DNA of 64,000 nucleotides from assembly GCA_029216955.1 (NCBI GenBank), contig JANAVB010009599.1, positions 4,504,572 to 4,568,571 on the forward strand. Reading direction: 5' to 3'. The position numbers and the translations under genes are program-made. The notes under the pieces are model-generated. The model saw nothing but the letters and a program-made list of their open reading frames with translations, was not told where the DNA came from and made no database searches. Within the stretch, counting starts at the first letter, position 1. Each line of letters opens with the position of its first letter. Shown here one piece after another: positions 25,101 through 39,417 of the stretch. The DNA is from Iris pallida (lineage: Eukaryota; Streptophyta; Magnoliopsida; Asparagales; Iridaceae).

Positions 25101-28100
25101 TTTGACACAAAAGTCTCTACGACGCATTTACGTTCGATTCCTATCGAGTAGGAATTTCTTAGCCAAATTTCCATCTTGTTCGTCTCGCAACATCGAATAT
25201 AAGTTTGATTCGCGCAAGTTCAATTGCAAGGTGAATCAAGTTTCAAAGACACAATTTTGAAAGTCATTATCTTATTGCTCACTCTCGTGCATAGCACGAT
25301 TCTCAAAACCGCCTATTCATATCAACAAGTTTGTTCGTGAAATTTTTTTATTTCGAATCGACCAACATAATCATTCAAGCATTCATCCGACCATTCTCAA
25401 AATCCGATTATATCATTCTCAGTCGAAGCTATTCCATCAATTATCAAAATAATTATTCGATCGCCTAGACTTATCATCAACATGCACAACATAATTTTCT
25501 TTCTTGACGCAATTTCGTATGCGACATCATTTGGGTCATCTTATAGGTCTGTAACATTTACTTTGATTTGACGGTCAAGTCTTCTAGGGTCAGCTGTCCC
25601 GAAGATACGCTCGATAATTGTGGATCATTAATGAAGGACAGTTACTACGAACCATACTTTATTATTTCAGAGCCAAATAATGTTTCAACAATTCTATCGA
25701 AATTCGGACATAATCATTTCCTACGCAACTGAGGCGCAACTATTCTCCGAATAATTCATGCTCTACCATTGATGATTCCGTAATTCACGAAACATCTACT
25801 CGTATTGAGTTCGAGTCTTTCTACCCACAATCAACACCCGAGATGCTATATGCATCAAAATGATCGTCGATGACACATAGTCTCATCTTAATCAATTACA
25901 AAGTTTACGATCAACCAGTTCGATATTCTCGTATTGCTATTTCCAAAGTCTAAATATCGTAGGTTCGCTCAGTTTTGTATTCCAACATCGTGCTTACTTT
26001 TCTAGCGTATCGATTTTGATAACGCGAGGGTCAACTTTGAATCTGTATCAACGTCAACTTAACTCGCATCACATACATCCAAGTTGATAAGAAACTTTTT
26101 TATATGCATCATATCGTTTTTTTCGATTCGTCGCATCCCGCTATACTTGATCGCGCAACTGAGTTACCGATTATCCAACATCGAACCCTCGATTTATACG
26201 ATCACGCCTCTAAGTTTCGCATATTTCAGTCATACTCAAATGAGTTTCGTCGCAACGTAACCAACTATCTCTTAGGCATGAATTATCTGCATCTACCGAC
26301 TTTTCATCGAGATCACAATTCATGCGATCCGATTACAATTTGTATCGCCAACCTTTTCATCGAGTTCGCAAGTCATGCGACCCAATTACAATTCACATAG
26401 ACCAACATTTTATTGAGTTTGCAATTTGTGCGATTCGATTATAACATTGAGTTTGCTTTTTTCGCTAATCCGATTATTGTCTCGAACCAAAACCGTTTCA
26501 CTAGTCCCGGTTATTCGACCGACTTATAGAACTTTTTGTCCGACGTATCATTTAATGATACAAGTCCTGCCTTACCATTTTAACCGATTATCGAAGAATA
26601 CTTGTATCAATATTCTGCCATACAAATTTTCAATCAAGTCTCGGTACTATCCCATTCGTTGTGGACAAACCTTTCGCGATTCACGCAATGTGTCGATGCA
26701 ATCCATCGCACAAGTGGTATAGCATATACCACCCAAAAATTGAGTCATTCATCGCATAGGTGGTATGGTATATACCATTCAGAAATCAAGTCATTTCCGT
26801 CGCATCATACTAGGTATGAACCAACAATCTATTCTAAGTTACGATTTTTGCAATGATCATGCCGATCACAACCACAACTTTCGATTAATCAAAATTCGAC
26901 ACAACTCGACCAATGTATTCATTTGCCAACACAAGCTCGGTGCATAACCGAACGATTCGTTCCCACCGACTTATAATTTCAGTTCCCTCTATTGCATCTC
27001 GTGTAACATTTTATTTCAGTTCCCTCCGTTGCATCTCGTGCAACGCTTTATTTCTGATATTCAAAGCCAATACTCGAATCCGTTCAACATATTCGATATC
27101 AACTTTCATGTTCATTCACAACATACAAATCATAATTCAACTCGTTGCATTTCATGCAACGAAAATATCTCGCTACTTCTGTTATATCGATGGAACCAAC
27201 ATTTCTTATACCGACTTGCTACATTGAATAACAAATATCTCGATTCATATTTCACAACGTGTTGCACTTGCAGAAACAAACATTTCAATTCACATCTCCC
27301 GACATGTTGCACTTGCAGCAACAACATTTTACATCTTTTTCAGCAAACATCATATAATTTTCAAAACACATACGACAAAATTACACGACTTGTATTAGAC
27401 TTATTGTATGGAACATCCAGTACAGCATCGAGTAGAGTCAAGAGTGATTTGATTGGTGGTGGATAATTCTTTGGAATTAAATGAAGCAAGCGTTATGAGG
27501 AAATTGAACCTAGAGCTCTTCAAATGATACGATTAGGCATGATTAAGAATATAATCAAGAAATGATACAATTAACGATCAAAATAGGTTAGGCATAATCA
27601 TGGATTGAATCGAAAGCTCAATAAAAGATATGATTTGACCCGATCAAAATATAGTAAAAAATGGTTAGTCAAAACCTAGTCTTGGTTAAGGATAGAATCG
27701 AAATAGAATTTTCTCAACAAGAAAAGTCATTAGGCACGATTATCTATTAACCAAAATCATTCGAGCACAATTATAGAATCAAAATCTAGGAAAAGATGCA
27801 AATTGGACTGATTGAAATATAATCAAGATAGTCTAGTCGCGATCAAAATCGTTTAAGAATGATCAAATCGAAATCGTTTCGGCACGATCCGTTATTTAAC
27901 CCAAATTATTTAGGCACGATTATCAAATCTAGATATGATTATGTATCTAGTGAAAGAAATTAAAATAGGTTTAAAAGATTACTAGGAAACCTACTAATGA
28001 TATGAAAAAAGATAAAAAAGAAAGGTTCAAGAAAGGAAAAGATAAGAACTAAATCAAATTTAAGTGAGGGTGCATGAAATTACAAATCATGAAAATCAAT

Positions 28101-29106
28101 AGTCTCCATAAAAGACTATATGCCAAAAAGGATATAGTCTCCATAATATTCGAAAACCATAGCATATACGAAGTCATTTACCGAGAATTTATGCCTCGCC
28201 AGTATACATCTGGCTGCAATAAACCCTTGGTTCCATGACTCAAATAAGAATACGGTATCGAATGCTTTATCAACTCTATCCAATATTGACATAACAACTC
28301 AAAGATCAAAATAGGACAATTAGACATAGTTTAATATTATTCGATAATTTACACTTACTTGAAACTACTTCAAGTTAGGTGTCATGTCTTGCCAGTGCGC
28401 TGCTGGCTGCAGAGAACCCACAGTCTCCGTAATTCAAATAAATGGAGACAGTGCGCATCAACCTTGCCATTGTAACTCATCGAAAATTATTGTAACTATA
28501 TCCATAAGAATTTCAAAGGAGCTTCTGGAAATTCAAACAAGTCGATCATGATAGAAAAAATGTAAGTATCTGTCCTTGAAGTAAAAGTATCAATTTTGAA
28601 AATAAAATGATCGCAAAATGAACGAAGACGACTTAGAATTAATATATGAATAATTGAATCAGGTTAGGCTCAAAACTCAATAGATGCAAATAGAGTATCG
28701 ACTCTTAGAAAAATAATTACTTATGACCAATGGGAAATAAATAAGCAATGGCGATGTTTAGCGAAGGCATAAAATAAAATTGTCCAAATGATCAAGATTA
28801 GGAATTGAATCCTAGGAAGTCCTAACTTACCAAGCGAACAGTCTACCCACCTTTGATCCTACCGTTGTATTAAATATCTAATAGGGTTTATAATTCAATA
28901 GATTCTACCTAAATCATATGGCCTATATAGCAATCTTAACTACCCAATAGTCAAATTGAATAAGGGACTCCCTATGGTGTACTTAGTCCTTCATTCTTCT
29001 AAAATCAAATCAATCCTAATTGTGAATGAGCACTTCCTAGTTGCAGGCTCGCAATAGTGCGACTAACTTAAGTACTATTATGAGTTCGCACAATTTTGCG
29101 AAAGTA
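22120..29106 (-). mobile_element. Element A internal region, no recognisable genes (copy 2)
   Basis: Copy of 310-7306, differing only by small indels. There is no retroelement protein motif on either strand; the plus-strand frames at 22199-22600 or 27029-27466 resemble nothing I know and run against the element's orientation. Inverted repeats and tandem units are as in copy 1. Confidence 0.6.
26280..27345. repeat. Palindrome-rich degenerate short repeats in A (copy 2)
   Basis: Same field as 4480-5545: tandem units of about 40-60 bp, most with a short palindrome, lying roughly mid-internal. Tandem repeats inside plant Ty3/gypsy elements are known as seeds of satellite DNA. Confidence 0.65.
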
Positions 29107-29124
29107 GACTTGCATGGGCTACCA
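29107..29124 (-). other. Primer binding site of element A, tRNA-Ile type (copy 2)
   Basis: TGGTAGCCCATGCAAGTC on the minus strand, just inside the 5' LTR. See 7307-7324. Confidence 0.75.
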
Positions 29125-29130
29125 AAAAAA

Positions 29131-31103
29131 CTTATCATGACCTGCTTCCGCTTTTCGGGATACGAGTACGCAGCCAAGCCCAGCCTATGCCGCAGCATCA
29201 GCGGTAGTACATTGTATAGGTCTCGATATCAATCTTAAATACAACAAAGTCACATCTATTGCTCATTTACAATAATTATTTTATTTACAATTCTAATAAT
29301 ACAAAACATGCTAAATACATAAATACAAGAATTCTAATATATCCAGAATCTAAGGTCGCCTCCAGAATATCTTTAAATCCCTTGTATGGTTTATAGCGCA
29401 AAAGTAGAAATCATGCCAAGTCACCTACAATGATCTAGTCAGGAAAGGAGTAAAATACAATTCTATTGCATTTAATATAAATTCATATAAAATAAGCTAG
29501 ACAGAAGTGGTGCAATAGAAAATAAAGAAACATGTAGCTGAGCTAGAAATAATAAACATGTACAAGAAACCACTAGCAAGAACATGGATGAGCAAGACAA
29601 CTAGCAATGAACATATACAATAAACAGACAGTGTGTTTGAAATACTTTTCAACATGTGAACTGTTGGGCTAATACGACACCTCATACTATGGCTATCCAC
29701 ATTTTTGATACGGCTAACCCATACATGAGGTGTATGACTTAGCTATCCATATTAACATTCATTGGAGTTTGTTCACACGTCTACTTAGCATCTTCCCTCC
29801 CGACTCACTAAACAGTCAATAAACGAGCAATGATACAATCAAGCCTATCGTGTCACAATCGTATCTCAACTGGAAACTCAATGAAAAGATAGCATTATAA
29901 TATAATAAGCACATAAAGCAATAGTGTACTTGCCTCAAGTTAAGTTGCAGTTGTTGTGTGACTTGGTCATGTTGGCACAAAATATGTCAAAATCTGTAGT
30001 CATAATTGGTCCGAAGAGATAATGATGTCGAGATCCATAATATCCAATGATTCTTAGATAAGCCCAATATAAAGAAACTCCAAATTTGTCGTTATGGCTA
30101 ATCATGACCAAATTGGTAAATTATCAGTCAAATCTGAGTTCAACGATTAAAATAAATATTAAACGTATTTTTAAATTTTTGGAAAAACTATATGTTGTTG
30201 ATCTTCTTGTCAACTTTCTAAAACTTCAAACGGATCGCAAAACAAAGTTAGGGATCTCCCGAAATCTCGAAAATGGTGCAACACATCAATATTTGGACAA
30301 TGGGCACTCAAACATTTTTTCTAAAATTTACGTTCATAATTACAGAAAATAAATTATAGATTTGAAAAGCTAACCTCAATATGCTTCTAACAAAACAATT
30401 GGAGGTAAACAGAGTTAGGAGTTGGCCGCAACGGCCTCGCGAAGTTGTTATAGCTTCAAAAAAATGAGGCTGAATTTATGACAAATTTTGGACGAAAAAT
30501 AGAAGAATTTTAGAAAAGAATATGGGAGATGACATAGGTTCAATAGGTATATATAATGGATAGCAAATACTTGATTAGGATTAGATTAGAAGGGTTTTGA
30601 TTTTGGGAGAAGAATATGGACTCCTTAAATAGATGGAGATTGACTCATAATTTCCTAATTTAGAAGGGTCAAAAATATAATTAATAAATATTTCCATTAA
30701 ATTCAAATCAAATGAATCTCAAAATTATATAGATCAAATCTTAACCATAATTGATCATAACAATAATTGGGTTTATGGAAAAAAAGCAAAATGAGGCTTC
30801 CCTTTCTATAGGAGATGGGAGATTTCTTAAATAAGGAAGGATTAGATTCGATGAATTAAATCCTTTCATGAATTAAATTAGATTTTTATAAATATAAACT
30901 TAAACATAATTGATAATAGAAAATTAATAAGTTTAAAAGTATATCTTTTTATAAAAACAAAATTAAATTAAAAAATAGTTTGACAAATCCCTTCGTCAAT
31001 ACAAATATCTTTTATAGAATTTAAAAAAAATTATTTTCTAACTAGAAAATATATAAAACTAAAATATATAAAAAAATAAAAAATTTCGGGAAGTGGGCTT
31101 ACA
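29131..31103 (-). repeat. Element A 5' LTR (copy 2)
   Basis: Copy of 7331-9304. It ends GGGCTTACA at 31103, followed by CCTAC of LTR D. Confidence 0.8.
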
Positions 31104-33985
31104 CCTACACCGCAAGCATCGACGGTAGAATGCTGTTTAGGTCACTGTGCTATCTAAACAGTCTAAGAATATATATAAAATACAACCTGTCAATATAAAT
31201 CATATATCCGAACGAAGGACGATATAACATCTAGAATCTCATACTTAATCATAGATACTAAAGGAAATAATTGCACAAAATGATATAAGATATGAAATGA
31301 TGAAATAGAGAAGTCTAGTAGCATAAGTCAAAAACACAACAGAGTCTAGAAGTCTAATAACTCAATAAATACATGTCTCAAATAAAATAACAAGTTCAAG
31401 TCTCAATAACTGAAAACAAATCCAGTAATCCTAGCTACTAGGTAAGGCACCACTAGTGGTGCATTCTCAACGGGCACCGACTCCAAAGGAAGCTCCTGGG
31501 CATAGTCCTCGTCTACTCCGGATCCGTAGTGTGTAGGATAGAAGTCCTTTAAGTCTTCTGAAAAATGTTATTCAGTCAGGATTAGAGCGAAGCACATCTC
31601 CAAAAACAGTTTCAACTAAACGATAAAGACTATAAAACAGTTATAGTAAGTAATACATGATGAGTAAGAAAGGCTGAATCCTAAAATAAAATAGAGCAAC
31701 GGTTAAATCAAGGGCAACGAAAATAAGCATGGTGAAACAAGTGGGTATGGTAATAAGGATAATAAATAAAAGAGAACTAAGCTAAATTAGGCGTGATGTG
31801 TCCAGCAAGTACAATATAACCGACAAGAATGTAAATAACTAGTGTGTTTTGAAATACCACTTTCGATATATAAATATCTAGGGATAATATGGCTTATCGC
31901 ACGTAAGGTGTGCGACTGCTATCATTCCAGATTAGACCAGTAGGGCGATTCCAGATTTTAGGAATTTTTACATGTCTACTCAAGTATTTCCCCGTACAAC
32001 TAGTATAAATGAATCCAAATCTCGACACACAAATCAAGTACAAGGCCAGCCAGATAAAAGTAGGTGATGCCAGTAGTGAATCCTGATGTAGAGCCAGACA
32101 AGTATGACGCAAGTGTCGCAAGAGATTGAATCCATAAAATACCAATCCGTATCTCCACCGTGTTGAAATCAAGTAATATAATACTATATACCAGAATCAT
32201 GGAAATAATCAAATAATAAAAAATATCATAGAATGTACTCGCGTGTGGTCCTGAGCAACAAGTGTGAATCGAGGTCCAAAGTGGAGTCACAAAGACCTAA
32301 ATATGAAATATAAATGCTAATTTGTGTTTCAGTGCGTTAAACATCGATATCTAAGATGAAATATGATTTTTAGGTCAATTCTAGGTCATAGAGGTCAAAA
32401 TAGGTCAATAATAGGTCTCTGTGGTCAACTAGGTCAATTTGACTCAAGGATTACTAGTCAACTTTGATCAAACTAGGTCAAACCTAAGTTTCTAGGTCAA
32501 TACCTTGTCATATCAAGGTAATCTAACCTACACTAGTCAATACTAGGCTTACTCTTGGCATTTACCTGATTGGATGCACATAGGGTATCTTGCTATACCT
32601 TACCCTATTACACAAATACCTTATACCTATTACCTAACCTATTACTCATACGTAAAACCCAAATATAGTATCCATGTATCACATGGATACACATAGGTTC
32701 AAATAGGTAATACTCTATCTATTTACCCTATACTTATATACCTTACCTTCCTATACCTTATGCTATTTGGCCACATAACCTATACATACATATACCATAT
32801 TATGGATAGCCCTATGTATCCTTATATGGATACATCCCTTTACCTTAACCAATGACACTCTCATAGGTTCTATGCCTAGCCCCTTTACTTCCTAGGATTA
32901 CCTACACAATTCTTTACCTATACACACACTCTCATTTACCCATACTAGACACACAGACATAAACTATACTCACACATGTGTGTTACTCACTATACACACA
33001 CTCACTCTCTCAACAACTCATGTGACATACACACATGCACTCACACACCAAGACACTCAAGCACAAACATGTATGTATCACTCACTCACACAAACAATTT
33101 CTCTACACTCATGTTCACTTCACTCTCACACACAAACACAAGCACACACATGTGTGTACATCACTCACTCACCTACACACAAGCTTACATCACTCACCTC
33201 CACTCATGTGACACACACACATGCACTCACACACATAAACACACAAGCACATACTGTGTTTATCACTCACTCACGCACACATAAACTCATATATGCACTA
33301 CCTGTGCATAGCCCAAGGCCTGTGTAAGGCCTGACAAGTGCACAAGTGTACTGCTGTACTGCCTGTGCAGTGCACACGTTTGTGTAAGTCCTTGGTATAA
33401 TGCCCTACTGCCAAGGGGATCACCCCCCTGCCTGTGCACTTTCTGTACATGCCAATGCCTGTGTAGGGACCTATGCTCCCTGCCTACTGCTACAGTGTAG
33501 AAGGGCTACCCATGTGCAAGCACTGATATGCACTTGCTGCCCGTGGGTGCTATTTTACACCCTGTGCACAGCCTGCAGGGAAGTCCCCTATTGCTAGGCT
33601 CTGTGTGCAAGAGTACATACTGCCATGTTGCTCCTGTGTGTAAGGTTGGCCTGCCCAAATGGCAACCTTGCACACTGCCCATAGCAGGACCATTTCCCCT
33701 CCTTTCCTCACATATACCTGCTGTCCCCTAGTAGCTTGCACACTCCTGTGCAAACAATAGGTGGGGGGAAACCCCCTTCTAACACACACATGTATTCACA
33801 CACATTCATGGATACATACCACTCAATCTTCCCTCTTCAAATATATTCTAACTCACTAACACTCATACACACATGCTGCCCCTTCATTCTCGTCCTATTC
33901 CATTACACACACACATAATAGGCACACACTCATGTTCCTACGCACATATGCATTCATATATAGGTATGTGCTCCTATATATTTAG
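31104..33985 (-). repeat. LTR fragment D, left part (copy 2)
   Basis: Same as 9305-12184. It is broken at 33985, where B begins after TTTAG (33981-33985), and D-like CA-rich sequence resumes at 63289 on the far side of B. Confidence 0.65.
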
Positions 33986-36900
33986 TATAACTACCTAAAT
34001 TTGAAATTCTATTTTTGGAAATCAATATCATAATTTTTTAAAATTTATAAAATCATTTTCAGATTTATTAAAAATTTATTCTTAATTTTAATAATTATTA
34101 TTTAATTAGTTAATTCTATTTTAGATTATCTTATTATTAATTAATTATTTGTGAGCCTACAAAGCTTTGGGCTTGGATTATAAGCTAATTATCTATTTGC
34201 CTACCAAGCCTTAGGCTTGGATTGTGGGCCCGTGCTTTGGGTTATGGAATAGCTAATTATTTAGTTAGTCCTAATTAATAGATTAGTTACTAATTAGGGA
34301 TTAGTTGGTGATTAGTTAGTAATTAGTTAGGATATGTTAGTGGGTTTCACTAGTGCCCCTAGATCTATTACAAATTACATATTTGCCATTTAGGCTTGAG
34401 GGCACTCCATAATTATCCTATTAAAATATTAGAGACTCTAATATTTTGTTACAACAAATTACACTCTATCTTTCTCCACCAGTCACTGTTCTTCCCACTA
34501 ATAGTCTGCCATGCACGCCGTCGTACTTGTCGAGCTCCGATGAACAACCGTCGTCGCACCGTTCTTCTTCTTCCCTTCTCCTCCTTCACTGCTGTCTTCC
34601 CTAGCCACCAAATCCCGACCACTATAGCTCCACTAGTCACCACCGCTACCCCTTCGCCCAGCGCCACCACCAACCCGACCACACAACTCTACCAGCCAGT
34701 ATCTCCACCTAGACCTGCTACTCCGACCAGCTCTACCGTCTACTCCTCACCGATCCAACCTTGACTTAGTCAGTCACCACCGCCGACCCCGCCCTAGCCT
34801 ACCAACCCCGATCGCCACTGCACATCAGTCCACCATAAACCACCCTGACCCAAGCCACCGACCTACACCGACTTGCCCAAGCCTCCACCGATGACCACCA
34901 TGACTACTCGATCCACCCTATTACCACTCACCAGACCTCGCCGCCTTTCTGACCTCGTCGCCACCGTTCCTTCGACCGGATCCAGTGTTCTCCGGCCGGA
35001 TCCAGTGTTCTCCGATCGGATCCACTGTTCTCCGGCCAAATCTAATATTTTTTGACCGCGTGGAGTCACCGCCGTGACAGATCCGACCGCCTCGACGTCA
35101 TCTTCTCTGGCGCATGCTCGTCAACAACCCAAGCACCGTCTTGTGTACCTCCTCTGTGCGACTCTAGCGCCGCACGACTGCGCGGTGAGCTTTTCTTCGT
35201 CTTCCTCTCAACCCTCTTTCTTTCTTTACTCTATTTCTCTTCTTCCTCTCTTTCTATTTTGGAAGAGAGACTGCTGTCTCTCTGTTCGAATAAAGATATT
35301 TTAGGCTTTAAAACCCTAAGGTATTTGGGCTTGGGCTTCTAGCCCTTTAATGTGTTAAATTGATTTATTTAGGTTATTTCATGTGATGTGGGCTTCAAGC
35401 CCATTACTGTTATTTTGGTCATTAGCTGGTTATTATTTAGGGCTTGGGCTTCAAGCCCATGTATTAATCCCATTAATTCTCTCTAAATTAATGAATTTTG
35501 AGTTGGGCTTAAGGCCAGTCCTATTTAAATCTATTTATTTTATAGTCTGGGCTTAAAGCCCAGGTTAGTTTCTTATATAATATAAGTATAGGTATTTGTA
35601 TAAATATATGTATCCTATTTTGCGTAAACATTACTAGTATTAATATATAATGGTAAATACATGTATAGTATTTTATACTAGTAGTAATATATTTGGTAAA
35701 TAAATTATTTAATATTATTATAATATATGTTTACCTAAATGTTTAATGTATTTTCAAAATATATTTCTAAATATTTTGACTAAGTAAAACTTAATTTCAA
35801 ACATTATAAATATTTTCATAATAAATTATAGATATTAGGTTGTTTCTTTCTCTTCTATTATCGTGTTAATCACATTCTAATCGTGCGTTCCTATGTTGTG
35901 ACTTCAATCAATCTCTTAAATAAATTATCGGCTTCATGGACTACTATTGGGATATTTGGATAACAGATACAATCATGGACATTATTGGATATTATGATCT
36001 TCAACCACTCATTTTGGGATGATATGATCTTTGGGATTATTATTCTGGACTTTAGACTGTGATACTTTCTGTGTCGGCACGTTCGTGTCGCGTACATCGA
36101 CTTCAGATACCCGAGGCAAGTACTTACAGTAAATGCTCTCATTTTTCTGATAGTTATTATATTTCACGATCTAGATGTGCATGCCATGATTATTGTCATG
36201 ATTATCACACAAGATTAGTATTTATGGATTCCAGTCATGATTACTATGTTCTTGTTTATCCTGTTTCTATGATTACTTTATTCTTGTTTTCTGCCATGAT
36301 TTGAATCCATGATTGCTAGTTAGACGCAAAGTACTTTAGTATATATATGATCAAAACCAGTATTTCCTATTCCCCGTCGAATAGCTAATCATATACGACA
36401 CGTATGATTGAGCCGTCCCAAGTAGATCTCTCGGCCCGATCATATATAAAACGTAGTACTTCAACCTCACTTAGTGTAGCTAAGACTTTTGTATTCATAT
36501 TGCTATGTCACATGCCATGATTTCCTGTCTACTTTATCTGTCATTACCATGTTACTGTTTTATTTCAGTATTCTCTTCTATTTCCTATTATATGATTTCT
36601 ATCATGTTATGAGTAGTGGTTCTTGTATTGTATTTGCTCCAATCCTGACTGAATAACCACATTTTTAGGCGATGACTTTGAGCTTTGGTGCACCACTTAC
36701 TATGGTACACCTGAGGCAGATCATGGCATATTTGAAGATGCATGAGACGATATAGCATACGTGCCACTGAAGGATTCTTAGTTTAGCATAGCATTTACTT
36801 TCTATTGATTAGATTTCTATTATCAGAACATTTGATGAGTTGTACTCTATTCTAAGGATTACTGTATTCGACTTCTGTGTTGAACTCTGTGGACTTGTTA

Positions 36901-37085
36901 TTTCTATTTCATATATACCTGTTAGCACTCGTGATTGAGTTATAATCTGGATATCATGATTTCTATTATGTTGTTGGATTGGATATACTTGAGGATTAGA
37001 CTTCTTACTACCGCCGATTCTGCGACGTAGGCTAGACGTGTTTTCACGTATTCGTGCCTGAACTTCCAGTGCGGGTCGTGATACA
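33986..37085 (+). repeat. Element B 5' LTR (copy 2)
   Basis: About 3.1 kb, TATAACTACC to GTCGTGATACA. It contains the GC-rich leader (about 34460-35280), three GGATCC-containing 20-bp units (34978-35037) and the TGGGCTT/AAGCCCA palindromes (about 35332-35563). Its last 1.2 kb match 62057-63288. Confidence 0.85.
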
Positions 37086-37091
37086 TTTTTA

Positions 37092-37109
37092 TTGTGGCCC
37101 ATGAAGGCC
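37092..37109 (+). other. Primer binding site of element B (copy 2)
   Basis: TTGTGGCCCATGAAGGCC, six bases after the LTR end; tRNA-Ile class with three mismatches to T's site. Confidence 0.65.
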
Positions 37110-37350
37110 AGTCTTTGTAATTAGTGCAATGTCAGAGTGGTACTTCGGATTAGACTATCACTATGAGCATGCAAAATAAGTGATAGGAATAGAAAAACTC
37201 AATCACAAGATATAAATTCCATTCTGATTCAAATTTGATTATCTGATCTATTTTGAATAATTTCTACCTCATTTGCTGTCATTCTTGAATAATTTTATCT
37301 GTGTTGTATCTAGGATTTTTGTTAACTCTGCCCTATCATATTTTTCCAGA

Positions 37351-38700
37351 ATGCCTCCGAAGACTCGATCTCATAGCTTAGGAGCAGCTGCAGCTTCTGA
37401 GCGATCGACATTGTCGTCCTCTCGATCTTCAAGAAGAGAGTGACTGAGACTCTCCCTCCACCTCCTACTTTTTCTGTATTTCAGGAGGGGACGTCAGTTG
37501 CATCGGAGAGTCTTCTTCTTCATCCATCTCAGCATGGACACATATGTATTTATCCTCTGAGAGTGTGCCTGTTGACGGTGCACATATATTTGGCTTCTTC
37601 CGTGAGAGGATGGAGTCTCAGCGTATTCAGGTTGAGTCCTAGTGTATTCAGGCTGAGGCTCAGAGGGAACAGAATACCGCTATACAGGAGAGTGTCTAGA
37701 AGGCACATCATCTAGCCCTTGCTGCTTTTGTGAGGGATGCTCCTCCATCGTAGTCCCAACAGATTCCACAGCAGCAATAGTCCTCTAACTCGAATGAGGA
37801 GGATATTATGGACTTCAAGAAGATGGCTCCTCGGGTTTTCAAGGGCACTGAGGGAATTCTTTATGCTGATGAGTGGCTCGAGGACATCGAGCGTATCTTA
37901 AGAGTTGCTAGGATTCCCAAGGATCTGCAGATTGAGGCTGTTGGCCTATAACTTCAGGACATTGCCCGTACTTGGTTCCGGAATGAGCCTCAACTAGCGG
38001 TTCCAGATCTAACTTGGAACCATTTCAAGGACCTTTTCAAGAAGAAGTTCTATTTAAAGATTACAGAAGGAGTTCTGGAGGTACAGTTTCAAAATTTGGT
38101 GCAGGGCAGACTTTCAGTTGAGGAGTATGCTGCAGAATTTGGTAGGCTGAGCCAATTTATGAAGTATACGGTCAAGGAGCCGAAGGACATGGCACGCAAA
38201 TTTTGTCGTGGTTTGGCTAGAGAGATCCGAGTTCACATCTCCTCGAGCGCTACTACTTTTGCTGGGATATTAGTAAAGGCACAGAGGATTGAGGTTGATC
38301 TTGATCTTAGGACCAAGAGGGACCGAGACACATTTGGAGGTAACCATAACCCTGGGCCGGTAAAGCGTCCTCAGTTTCAGCCAAAGTCTTTCCAGTTGTA
38401 GCAGTCGGCTAGAGTTCCTGGTCAGCAGCAGCTACAGAGGCAGATGTATCTAGCACAGATCTGTAACTGTTGCACTAAGTCGTGACACACTTGGGACCAC
38501 AACAGAAAGAGGCTAGGGTTATGTTTATATTATGGATTTGACATTCATCAGATGAAGGAGTGCCCAATGCCTCGCTCTACTCCTGATCTTGCTCCTATCT
38601 ATATTCAGCCATCTAGGCCACCTGTAGCACAGTAGCAGAGAGGACCTGTTCCCAATCAGCAGCAGCGCTTCGCCCAGCATCAGTAGAGGGGAGCGCCTCA
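37351..38700 (+). pseudogene. gag: Element B gag, decayed (copy 2)
   Basis: Structural protein of a Ty3/gypsy particle. It starts MPPKTRSHSLG with a stop at 37441; small frameshifts follow near 37580. The capsid-like domain is readable at about 37808-38400, with the open part 38096-38401. The Q-rich tail has stops where glutamine is expected. The zinc knuckle at 38522-38563 reads C-x2-Y-x4-H-x4-C, so one zinc ligand is lost. The protein cannot be made intact. Confidence 0.85.
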
Positions 38701-38712
38701 GAAGGTAAGGTC

Positions 38713-39113
38713 TTCACCATGACTACTGTCGAGGAAACTGAGGCCCCTGGTAATGTGATTATAGGTTCTATTCTTCTTGATTCATATCCACATTATTTGA
38801 TTCAGAAGCCACATATAGTTTCATATCTATAGCTTTTGTGTTCAAACACCGTATTGTAGCATCAACTTTAGATAGAAACTGCAAGATCATGATTGGCAAA
38901 GGAATTTTTTTAGTAAAAGATCTTTGTGTCCAGCATCACATAACCCTAGGTAGAAAGGAATTGTGCGCTGATCTACTCGTAATGCCACTTTCGAGTTTCG
39001 ACATCGTGCTCAGGATGGATTGGTTAATTAGCAACTATGCTTCTATTTATTTTCATCGAGGACAAAGAGTATTCAGTCCTTCGGGGAAGCCTGTTTGAAT
39101 TTGCCAGGGAAGC
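38713..39113 (+). pseudogene. Element B protease, decayed (copy 2)
   Basis: Aspartic protease of the retropepsin type. The active site reads DSE instead of DSG at 38799-38807, near a frameshift. An open stretch at 38838-39098 includes FDIVLRMDWL. The reading ends ...FEFARE at T's insertion point; the five bases GAAGC (39109-39113) are T's target duplication. Confidence 0.8.
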
Positions 39114-39417
39114 TGTCACTACCACTTTTTAGACTAAGGGTATTTTAGTAATTTATGAAATTAGATTAATTTTAAATTTTATTTAATTAATATTATGCTA
39201 AGTGATATATTAGGTCTAAACCTAGAATTTTCCTAATCTCGATGTTGATCAAGATCCTAGCTACTTAGTTAGTAGAATTCAACTAAATGACAAGGTTTTA
39301 GAATATCTAGATATTATGTCTAAGTGAGATATTTTGGTGGAAACCCTAATTCAATTTGGGCCTTCACTAGAAAGCCTTGATTTCAACCTAAAGGAAGCCC
39401 TTAAACCTAACCCTAGA

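Larger units (their letters stand above)
20394..31103 (-). mobile_element. Element A: complete non-coding LTR retrotransposon
   Basis: Reverse-oriented element in this order: 3' LTR (left part lost at C and the gap), polypurine tract, about 7 kb internal DNA without recognisable genes, tRNA-Ile-type primer site, 5' LTR. It sits inside LTR D, whose terminal module resumes at 31104. Primer site and polypurine tract nearly equal those of the coding element T, so mobilisation by T-like proteins is plausible; this is inference. The two LTRs differ visibly, so insertion is not recent. Confidence 0.75.
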
